DNA of 64,000 nt from Desulfatitalea tepidiphila (lineage in GTDB: Bacteria > Desulfobacterota > Desulfobacteria > Desulfobacterales > Desulfosarcinaceae): NCBI RefSeq assembly GCF_001293685.1, contig NZ_BCAG01000003.1, positions 2,170,001 to 2,234,000 of the forward strand, written 5' to 3'. The notes beneath the pieces were generated by a model that saw only the letters and a program-made list of their open reading frames with translations, searched no databases and had not been told where the DNA came from. The position numbers and the translations under genes are program-made. Numbering within the stretch: the stretch's first letter is position 1; each line of letters opens with the position of its first letter. This document shows, one piece after another, positions 57,482 to 64,000 of this stretch.

Positions 57482-58447
57482 CTACACCGCCTCTATGGTG
57501 GACGGCGGCTTGCTCGTGACGTTATACGTGACGCTCACCACGCCGGGCACCTCCGTGGTGATCCGATCCGCCATTTTGCGGAGCAACTCGAAAGAGAGCC
57601 GGGTCGGCGAGGCCGTCACGGCGTCCTGGCTGTCCCAGCAGCGGATTTCGATCTGAAAACCATACTGCCGCTTGCCGTCGCGCATGCCGGTGACCCGGTC
57701 CCCGTGCAGGATGGCCATGTACTGGAAGGCGTCGACGGCTTCGAGTTCCTCTTCGACCACGACCGTGGCCTTGCGGACCAGCTCGATCCGTTCCGGCGTC
57801 GCCTCGCCGATCACCCGTGCGGCCAGGGCCGGGCCGGGAAACGGCGGCCGATGGTACATTTCTTTCGGCATGCCCAGGGTCTTGCCGATCGTCCGGACCC
57901 CTGTCTTGCGCAGTTGAATCAACGGCTCGATGACGGTGTAGCCATAGGCGGCTTGGGTATCGATGCCCAACTGGGCCAGGATGTTATGCTGGCGTTTGAT
58001 GCCGGCCACGGTCTCTTCCACATCCGTGAAGATGGTGCCCTGAAGCAGGAACGGCGCGCCGCTTTCCCTGACCAGCCGGCCGAAAACGGTTTTGTAAAAG
58101 GTGTCGGTGATGGCCTGGCGCTTCTCTTCCGGATCCGCCTTGCCCTCGAGGGCCGAAAAAAACGCCTGGCGGGCATCCACCCGTTGGACGGGCACCCCCA
58201 ATGCTTTCATGGCCGATACGACGGCCTCCGGCTCGCCTTGGCGCATGAGGCCGTTGTCGATAAAGTACGTGAGCAGCCGGTCTCCCAACGCCCGATGGGC
58301 CAGCATGGTGGTCACCGACGAATCCACGCCCCCCGACAGGGCGTTGACCGCCCTGGCGTCCCCGACCTGCTCGGAAACAAGGCGGCACTGCTCGTCGATA
58401 AAGGCCTGGGGATCCAGATCTTTCAACAGGATTTCCTGGATGGTCAT
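57482..58447 (-). CDS. guaA: stand-alone GMP synthase ATP-pyrophosphatase (C-terminal) subunit
   Basis: 321 residues corresponding to the C-terminal two thirds of ordinary GuaA. PP-loop ALSGGVDSSV near residue 44, dimerisation-domain motif RPPFPGPALAARVIGE, and the C-terminal YNVTSKPPSTIE are all present. The N-terminal glutamine amidotransferase domain is missing, as in the two-subunit enzymes best known from archaea. It aminates XMP to GMP but needs ammonia or a separate glutaminase subunit; none is in the window. AAGGAG upstream of ATG 58447. Confidence 0.9.
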   Translation of the reverse strand: MTIQEILLKDLDPQAFIDEQCRLVSEQVGDARAVNALSGGVDSSVTTMLAHRALGDRLLTYFIDNGLMRQGEPEAVVSAMKALGVPVQRVDARQAFFSALEGKADPEEKRQAITDTFYKTVFGRLVRESGAPFLLQGTIFTDVEETVAGIKRQHNILAQLGIDTQAAYGYTVIEPLIQLRKTGVRTIGKTLGMPKEMYHRPPFPGPALAARVIGEATPERIELVRKATVVVEEELEAVDAFQYMAILHGDRVTGMRDGKRQYGFQIEIRCWDSQDAVTASPTRLSFELLRKMADRITTEVPGVVSVTYNVTSKPPSTIEAV

Positions 58448-58538
58448 GATGCAATCTCCTTGTCCCTTGTTCATGGTGATGCGCGTCGACCGGCGGGACG
58501 CAACCTGTTCCTCGCCCGTCGATGCCGGATGATCGGTT

Positions 58539-59966
58539 TCAGCCCAGCCGTTCGGCCAGCAAGGCCTTGAGCACCTTGGGATTGGCCTTACCCTGGGAGG
58601 CCTTCATGGCCTGCCCCATGAGGAATCCCAACACCTTGGGGTTGCCGTTGCGATAGTCGGCCACATCGGCGGCGTGGTCCGCCAGCACTCCATCGACCAA
58701 CGTCTCCAGGTCGCCGGTTGCGGAGAGCTGGCGGAAACCGCCATTCTGTATGATCTCTTCCAGGGCGGCCGGGCTGTCCAGCAGCTGCACCAGTATCTCC
58801 CGGGCGGATTGGGTGTTGATGATCTCCTTCTCCAATGTGTCCAGCAAGCCGGCGAAACGCTCGGTCGTCAGATGGGTTTGGCCGATACCCTGGTTGCGAT
58901 CCCGCAGCGCCGGGATCAGTTGCGAAACGATCCAGCCGGCCGTTTTCCGCGGCGGCAAATCCTGTGCGACGACGGATTCGAAAAATTCCGACAGATCGCG
59001 CTCGGCGCTCATGGCCGCGGCTTCGTCCGGCGTCAGGCCGTAGGTTTCCATGAAACGCGCGGATTTGCGGGCGGGCATCTCGGGCAGCCGGCCTCGGATG
59101 CCTTCCAGCCAGGCATCGGTCACCACGATGGGCGCCACCGAAGGGTCCGGGACGCAGGGCCCCTCGAACTTGGCCCGCATGGGTGCGGTCACGCGCCGCT
59201 CCGGGTCCCACAAACGGGTATGCAGGACGATGGGTTCGCCCTTTTCCAGGCACTCGGTCTGGCGGACGATTTCGTAGGCAATGGCATCGCCCACGTTGTG
59301 GATGGAGTTCATGTTCTTGACCTCCACCTTGGTGTTCAACCCCTCGGTGCCGGCCGGCCGCAGGGAGATGTTGGCATCCACCCGCAGGGTGCCCTGCTCG
59401 AGACTGCATTCGGCGCTTCCTGTATAGCGCAACTGGGCCCGCAAGGCTTTGACATATTCCATGGCGTCGTGGGGGGTGCGCATGTCCGGCTCGCTGACAA
59501 TCTCGATGAGCGGGGTGCCGGCGCGGTTGAAATCCACCAGGCTGATCGGGGTGCGGCCTTCCGTTTCATGCACCAGCTTGGCCACATCCTCTTCCAGGTG
59601 GATATGGTGGATGCGGAGCCGCTTCAGACCACCGTCCGCCCCCACGATGTCCACCCAACCATTGCGCGCCAAGGGTTTATGGTGCTGGGAAAGCTGGTAT
59701 CCCTTGGGCAGATCGGGGTAGTAATAGACCTTCTGGTCGAAGGCGCTTTCGTTCTGGATGGTGCAGTTCAGGGCCAGGCAGGCCAGCACGGCCTTTTCCA
59801 AGGCCTCCTGGCTCAATCGGGGCAGCGACCCAGGCAGCCAGAGACAAACCGGACAGACATTGCGGTTGGGCGCATCACCGGGCCGGTTGGGGCAATCGCA
59901 GAACAATTTGGTGGCGGCGTTGAGTTGTACGTGGATTTCGAGACCAATGACGGCTTCGTATGTCAT
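58539..59966 (-). CDS. gatB: Asp/Glu-tRNA amidotransferase subunit B (GatB), divergent
   Basis: 475 residues. GatB marks: AVIGLEIHVQL at the N-terminus, Zn-binding pairs FCDCPN and CPVCLWLPG, YYYPDLPKGYQLSQ, RIHHIHLEEDVAKL, VDFNRAGTPLIEIVSEPDM, and a C-terminal helical tail domain for tRNA. It phosphorylates misacylated tRNA before amidation. Unusual: the normally near-invariant HDYRYFPEPD motif reads KFEGPCVPDPS (about 266-276). Starts one base after the GatA-like gene stop. Its GatC partner is fused to AspRS upstream. Confidence 0.92.
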   Translation of the reverse strand: MTYEAVIGLEIHVQLNAATKLFCDCPNRPGDAPNRNVCPVCLWLPGSLPRLSQEALEKAVLACLALNCTIQNESAFDQKVYYYPDLPKGYQLSQHHKPLARNGWVDIVGADGGLKRLRIHHIHLEEDVAKLVHETEGRTPISLVDFNRAGTPLIEIVSEPDMRTPHDAMEYVKALRAQLRYTGSAECSLEQGTLRVDANISLRPAGTEGLNTKVEVKNMNSIHNVGDAIAYEIVRQTECLEKGEPIVLHTRLWDPERRVTAPMRAKFEGPCVPDPSVAPIVVTDAWLEGIRGRLPEMPARKSARFMETYGLTPDEAAAMSAERDLSEFFESVVAQDLPPRKTAGWIVSQLIPALRDRNQGIGQTHLTTERFAGLLDTLEKEIINTQSAREILVQLLDSPAALEEIIQNGGFRQLSATGDLETLVDGVLADHAADVADYRNGNPKVLGFLMGQAMKASQGKANPKVLKALLAERLG

Positions 59967-59967
59967 G

Positions 59968-61182
59968 TTAGCGTCCCTCCCGTGCCGCTGACGACAGGTG
60001 CTGACCGATGGCGAGCAGCCGGCCGTCGTCCAGCCGCCGGCCGATGAGTTGCAGGCCCGTATCCCGATCCGCGGCCACTCCCGGGTTCGGCACCTGCAGG
60101 GCCGGATGGCCGGTGACGCTGGCCGGCAGGGTCAGTGCAAAGACCGCATAGGTCGCTTGGATCGTGGCCGCCTGCGCCGGATCTGAAGCCGGGCGCCGGG
60201 TGGGCAAGACGAGGATGTCCACCTTCCCGAGCAGATCGTCGACCGCCCGCACCAACCGGCAGCGGAGACGGCAGGCGTTCTCAAAGGCAAGGTAACGTTC
60301 GAACTGGAAATAGGCGCCTTGGAAAAGAAAAGGTTTGAGCAGCGGCCCGAAGCTTTCCGCCCGGGTGTTCAGGTACATGTCGTTCCAGTTTTTGCCGACC
60401 GCACTGCGGTGACCGTAACGCACGCCGTCGAATTTTCCTGCACTTGAAGAGGCCTCCACTGCGGCGATCAGGTGGTGCACATCCTTAAATAGCCCGTAAT
60501 CGGCCAGGTTGACCGTCTGGATGGTGACGCCGGCGGTCTCGAGACACGCCGTACCCGCATCGAAGGCGAGGCGTTCCTCCGGATCGAGGCTGCTCAAGCT
60601 CTCTTCGATGACCCCGGCCGTCAATGATTCTGTGCCGGACGGCGGCGCCGCGCTGAAACCGGCCGTGCAATCGTCGGGCATGGAGGGGTCGTCGGGGTCT
60701 GCGCCGGCCATGACCGCCAGAATTTCTGCGATCATGCGAGGATCTGCAGCGGCCAGGCCGATACTCTCCATGGAAGGCACCAGGCCGGCCAGGCCGTGCC
60801 GCGAGACGAGGCCGTGGGTGGGTTTCAGGCCGAAAAGACCGGAACCGGCAGCGGCCAGACGGACCTCGCCCATGGTGTCGGTGATCAGGGCCACGTCTGC
60901 GTGGCCGTCGACGAGGGTCCGGGCCGATGTGTCGCCGGCCAGTCCGAAACCCAATTCGGCCATGCGCGAACTGCCGCTCAACACGGCGCCGGCCTTGACC
61001 AGGCGGGCGACGACCGTGGCATCCTGCAGGGCGGTATAGCCGGACAAGGCGCGCGAACCGGCCTCGCAAGGCCATCCCCGCACCGCCAGATTGGGTTGTA
61101 CCGCCACCCGCAGGTCCGCGAGTGTTCCCTCCGGGGTGATTCGGGATGGTGACGCGTTACTGTAAGTGTAAACCTCGTGCAT
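59968..61182 (-). CDS. GatA-like amidase homologue lacking the catalytic Lys-Ser-Ser triad
   Basis: 404 residues versus about 485 for GatA. Homology is clear: DATVVARLVKAGAV, LFGLKPTHGLVSRHGL, AEASSSAGKFDGVRYGHR, and RRLDDGRLLAIGQHL. But the residues of the amidase triad are gone. VAIKDN of GatA is VAVQPN here (Gln29 for Lys); the glycine/serine-rich GGSSGGS segment with the bridging Ser is deleted (about 18 residues); and TDTGGSIR is TDTMGEVR (Glu106 for the nucleophile Ser). The N-terminal ~60 residues are also shortened. So it should not hydrolyse glutamine; a structural role in GatCAB is possible (inference). GAGG 8 bases before the ATG; between aspS-gatC and gatB in the operon. Confidence 0.85.
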   Translation of the reverse strand: MHEVYTYSNASPSRITPEGTLADLRVAVQPNLAVRGWPCEAGSRALSGYTALQDATVVARLVKAGAVLSGSSRMAELGFGLAGDTSARTLVDGHADVALITDTMGEVRLAAAGSGLFGLKPTHGLVSRHGLAGLVPSMESIGLAAADPRMIAEILAVMAGADPDDPSMPDDCTAGFSAAPPSGTESLTAGVIEESLSSLDPEERLAFDAGTACLETAGVTIQTVNLADYGLFKDVHHLIAAVEASSSAGKFDGVRYGHRSAVGKNWNDMYLNTRAESFGPLLKPFLFQGAYFQFERYLAFENACRLRCRLVRAVDDLLGKVDILVLPTRRPASDPAQAATIQATYAVFALTLPASVTGHPALQVPNPGVAADRDTGLQLIGRRLDDGRLLAIGQHLSSAAREGR

Positions 61183-61194
61183 CCGTATGACCTC

Positions 61195-63315
61195 TCAATC
61201 CAGGACGGCGGCCGTCTTGAAGAAACCGCCTTTTTCTGCGGGTGCGTTTTTAAACAGCTCGCCGTTTTCCGACAGGGAATGGATACGTGCCTCGCGGCCT
61301 TCCCGGAACCGGTTGGATACGGCCGCGACCCGGAAGAGCGGCGCATCCTGCGGGGAGGCCTGCCGATTGACCCGGTCGGCACAGGCGGCGGCCTGTGCCA
61401 GTGCATCGGCGATGGCCGGCCGTTCCGGGTCGCCGATGCCGATGCGCGACACCCACGATAAGGTCTCGATCTGGTCCTTCTTCGCATGGGCGCCGGGCAG
61501 CGGGCGGTCCCCCCCCAGATCGAGCAGGCCCAACTCCTCCAACTGCGCGGAGGCCACCGTCGATGGGGCCTGGGTCAGGGGGCAAAAGGCGCTGCGATTC
61601 TTGGGAAAGGCGATCACCTCGCGGATCGAGGCGGCGCCCAGAATCATGGCCACGACCCGGTCGATGCCCAGGGCGATGCCACCGTGCGGCGGGGCGCCGA
61701 ATTCCAGCGCCTTGAGGAAGAAACCGAATTTTTCAGCCACCTCCTGCTCACCCAGCCCTAGGGCCTGCAAAATGCGCTGTTGCAGGCCGCGATCGTTGAT
61801 GCGGATGCTGCCGCCCCCCAGCTCTTCGCCGTTCATCACCAGATCGTAGGCGCGCGAGCGCAGGGCAAGCAATTCGTCTATGTTTCCGGGATCGAAATCG
61901 GTCCGGTCCGGCATGGTAAACGGGTGGTGGCTGGACGTAACGCCCTCGTCCGCGGCCTCGAACAGGGGAAAATCGGTGACCCACAGCGGGTAATAGACGC
62001 CTTGGGGAATCATATCCAAACGGTGGGCCAGGTGCAGGCGCAACTGCCCCAAGGCCGTGCAGACCAGGGACCAGGAGGGATCGGCGATCATGAGAATGAC
62101 GTCTCCCGGCTTGGCGTCGAAGCGTTCGAGAATCCCCATGCGCTCCGCTTCGCTGAAGAACTGCACGATATTGGATTCCAGTCCGCCGTCCATCACCCGC
62201 ATCCAGGTCATGCCCTTGGCCCCGAATCCCGGCACGATCTCCTTGGCATATTCGTTCTGCAGCACATTCTTGCTCAACCGTTCGGACGCGCCTTGGACGT
62301 TGATCCCCTTGATGCAGCCGCCGCGTTCGAGAATCTGTTTGAAAATACCGTAGCGGGTTTGGGTGAAGAGATCGGTGGCGTCCTGGAAAGTCATGCCGAA
62401 GCGCAGGTCGGGGCGGTCCGAACCGCTGCTGTTCATGGCATCCTGCCAGGTCATGCGGGGAAAGGGACGCGACAGGTCGATACCGCCGATCTTGAACATG
62501 CGGGCGGTGAGCTCCTCGAAAAGCGTGTAGAGGTACGCCTCGTCGATGAACGAGGCCTCCAGGTCCAGCTGGGTGAATTCCGGCTGCCGGTTGGGCCGCA
62601 GATCCTCGTCCCGGAAACAGCGCACGATCTGGAAATAGCGCTCCATGCCGCCCACCATGAGCAGTTGTTTGAATAACTGCGGCGATTGGGGCAGTGCGTA
62701 GAAATTCTTTGGAAAATGGCGGCTGGGCACGAGATAGTCCCTGGCCCCCTCGGGGGTGCTCCGGGTCAGCATGGGGGTTTCCACCTCGACAAACCCCTGC
62801 TCGTCCAGAAAATCTCGTATGGACTTGACGATGCGATGACGCCGGATCAAGTGCTCCTGCATGTTGGGACGCCGCAAATCCAGGTAGCGGTATTGCAGCC
62901 GCAAATCCTCTCCCACCGTCTCTTCGCGCTTGACGGCGGCGCCGGCAGTCATGGATTTTTCCGAGATCTGAAACGGAAGGGCAGCGCACCGGCCGAGAAT
63001 ATCCAGGTCCGCGGCCACCACCTCGATGCCACCGGTGGCGATGCCGGGATTGTCGGTGCCTTCGGCCCGCTCGATCACCCGGCCGGTGACCTGCACGCAG
63101 AATTCGCTTTTCAGCTCGGCGGCCTTGTCGCAAACCGCCTGGGGCGTGCTTTCGGGGGTAAATACGACCTGCACGATACCGCTGCGGTCGCGCAGGTGAA
63201 TGAAGAGAACCTCTCCGTGATCCCGGAGGGCGTCCACCCAGCCGGCCAGGGTGACCTCTTTCCCGGCATCGGCCAGACGCAGCTCTCCACAGCTGGATCG
63301 GTCATGGTGTGGCAT
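61195..63315 (-). CDS. aspS: aspartate--tRNA ligase fused to GatC (AspRS-GatC)
   Basis: 706 residues. Residues 1-~600 are a complete bacterial AspRS: anticodon-binding OB fold (TLAGWVDALRDHGEVLFIHLRDR), class II motif 2 (FRDEDLRPNRQPEFTQLD), GAD insertion domain and motif 3 (GIALGIDRVVAMILG). Residues ~617-706 are GatC-like (TLSWVSRIGI near its start, LSENGELFKNAPAEKGGFFKTAAVLD at its end). The His in RDHG is the residue found in non-discriminating AspRS, which also charges tRNA-Asn with Asp. Fusion with GatC would hold the amidotransferase on the synthetase. The ATG at 63315 has AAAGG 8 bases upstream; a longer start at 63405 adds 30 non-homologous residues. First gene of the gat-guaA-hisF run. 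Confidence 0.92.
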   Translation of the reverse strand: MPHHDRSSCGELRLADAGKEVTLAGWVDALRDHGEVLFIHLRDRSGIVQVVFTPESTPQAVCDKAAELKSEFCVQVTGRVIERAEGTDNPGIATGGIEVVAADLDILGRCAALPFQISEKSMTAGAAVKREETVGEDLRLQYRYLDLRRPNMQEHLIRRHRIVKSIRDFLDEQGFVEVETPMLTRSTPEGARDYLVPSRHFPKNFYALPQSPQLFKQLLMVGGMERYFQIVRCFRDEDLRPNRQPEFTQLDLEASFIDEAYLYTLFEELTARMFKIGGIDLSRPFPRMTWQDAMNSSGSDRPDLRFGMTFQDATDLFTQTRYGIFKQILERGGCIKGINVQGASERLSKNVLQNEYAKEIVPGFGAKGMTWMRVMDGGLESNIVQFFSEAERMGILERFDAKPGDVILMIADPSWSLVCTALGQLRLHLAHRLDMIPQGVYYPLWVTDFPLFEAADEGVTSSHHPFTMPDRTDFDPGNIDELLALRSRAYDLVMNGEELGGGSIRINDRGLQQRILQALGLGEQEVAEKFGFFLKALEFGAPPHGGIALGIDRVVAMILGAASIREVIAFPKNRSAFCPLTQAPSTVASAQLEELGLLDLGGDRPLPGAHAKKDQIETLSWVSRIGIGDPERPAIADALAQAAACADRVNRQASPQDAPLFRVAAVSNRFREGREARIHSLSENGELFKNAPAEKGGFFKTAAVLD

Positions 63316-63439
63316 CGTCGCCGCCTTTCTTTGGTGACAGTTGACCCCATTGTCATGGTCGGCCCTGCGGCCGTCCCGTCCCAAAAAACGTCGGGACGTT
63401 ACCATCGCGCTCCGGGCGGGTCAACGCAATTATCGACAT

Positions 63440-63658
63440 ACCAGCGGATCTAACTGAATGCGATTCATTAAACCCGGCGAGGATAGGACAGGTAGCCGAT
63501 GCCACACGCCAAGCGGTCAAGTGCCGGTAAAATGCACGGCGGGCGGCCCAGAAACTCGCTGCGCTCAAACAGTCTGGGTCACTTGTCCGCCGTTTGCATT
63601 CAACCGGCACTAGCGACCGCAGGCGTATGTGGCCCTGGCCACCTGCCCTATCCTCGCC
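63440..63658. repeat. long foldback element with 39-bp flank module
   Basis: The gap 63316-63774 holds no gene. Positions 63476-63658 form an imperfect inverted repeat with arms of about 70 bases: GGCGAGGATAGG at 63476 matches the complement of CCTATCCTCGCC ending at 63658, followed inward by CAGGT.GCC, GCGGTC, AGTGCCGGT, AATGCA and CGGCGG in both arms; an inner CCCAGA/TCTGGG pair closes the loop. The left flank 63440-63478 repeats at 31927-31965. Looks like a non-autonomous foldback element. Confidence 0.75.
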
Positions 63659-63774
63659 TGCCATGCCCATTGCCCTGCGTTTTTTTATCAAACAACCTCT
63701 GAAAATTACCCTTCAAGGTGAATCACGTTGAGTGAGAGTTGCTGGCGACATATGCCGAAGAGGGTATGAATTGA

Positions 63775-64000
63775 TCAGGTGTGCAGGATCCGTTCGGAGG
63801 CCGCCGCACAATCGCGGGTTCCCGTCAACACCATAGCCGACTGCAACTCCGATGCGATCTGCTTCAGATATGTCTCGACCCCCGCTTTGCCGCCGCCGAT
63901 GGCGGCCACGCTGATCGGACGGCCGATCATCACGGCATCGGCGCCCAGGGCCAACATTTTGAGGACATCGGCGCCGCTGCGCACGCCGCCGTCGGCGAGG
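63775..64000 (-). CDS. FMN-dependent alpha-hydroxy-acid dehydrogenase, C-terminal part (runs off the window)
   Basis: The last ~74 residues of a lactate/glycolate-oxidase-type FMN enzyme; the gene continues beyond base 64000. ADGGVRSGADVLKMLALGADAVMIGRP is the phosphate-binding region of FMN (GG and the Arg contact), and GVETYLKQIASELQSAMVLTG is the typical C-terminal helix region. Oxidises an L-2-hydroxy acid such as lactate. Only the 3' part is visible, so the exact substrate type cannot be decided. Confidence 0.88.
   Translation of the reverse strand, partial: LADGGVRSGADVLKMLALGADAVMIGRPISVAAIGGGKAGVETYLKQIASELQSAMVLTGTRDCAAASERILHT

Overview
The window looks like a GC-rich (roughly 60%) chromosome segment of a sulfate-reducing Desulfobacterota, most likely Desulfobacterales (Desulfosarcina/Desulfatitalea type). 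This is inferred from a heterodisulfide-reductase/MetF locus with an apparent selenocysteine codon, TAXI-TRAP uptake genes with CoA-transferases, GatCAB-dependent aminoacylation, and several families of dispersed intergenic repeats. No rRNA, tRNA, CRISPR array, insertion sequence or phage gene was seen.

Layout. 0.1-5.6 kb: a DUF2760 protein and two divergent Hsp70 genes in one operon. 5.8-6.8 kb: class I fructose-bisphosphate aldolase. 7.1-14.9 kb: an IclR regulator with two operator-like sites, a two-subunit CoA-transferase, a TAXI-TRAP transporter (binding protein, DUF1850 protein, fused permease) and a second, unrelated CoA-transferase; together this reads as uptake and CoA activation of a carboxylic acid. 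15.0-16.7 kb: a two-gene ABC exporter. 17.2-18.4 kb: a beta-helix lipoprotein. 18.5-28.3 kb, minus strand: PAS histidine kinase, HTH-receiver regulator, MetF, an HdrC-HdrB fusion with an in-frame UGA, and a very large HdrA interrupted by a one-base frameshift; this links the methyl branch of the Wood-Ljungdahl pathway to flavin-based electron transfer. 28.6-38.8 kb: a double-domain CDP-alcohol phosphatidyltransferase, DUF4197 lipoprotein, HpcH/HpaI aldolase, two uncharacterised secreted proteins (one with PASTA domains), a Sel1-repeat protein, a CCA-enzyme-like nucleotidyltransferase and a DUF2959 lipoprotein. 38.8-46.5 kb: a lipid-modification cluster (desaturase, FAD oxidoreductase, DUF1365, two cyclopropane-synthase-type methyltransferases, DUF1295, GPH transporter). 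46.9-49.8 kb: tautomerase, frameshifted DHA2 exporter, trpS. 50.2-56.6 kb: an RND efflux system whose inner-membrane pump and outer-membrane channel lie in one uninterrupted reading frame. 56.7-63.3 kb, minus strand: an operon of an AspRS-GatC fusion, a GatA-like protein that lacks the amidase triad, GatB, a stand-alone GMP-synthase ATP-pyrophosphatase, and HisF. The window ends inside an FMN-dependent alpha-hydroxy-acid dehydrogenase.

The most unusual items are the AspRS-GatC / catalytically degenerate GatA / altered GatB set, the UGA-containing HdrC-HdrB protein with a SECIS-like hairpin, the pump-channel fusion, the tandem CDP-alcohol phosphatidyltransferase, and two long foldback elements plus a 128-bp dispersed repeat.
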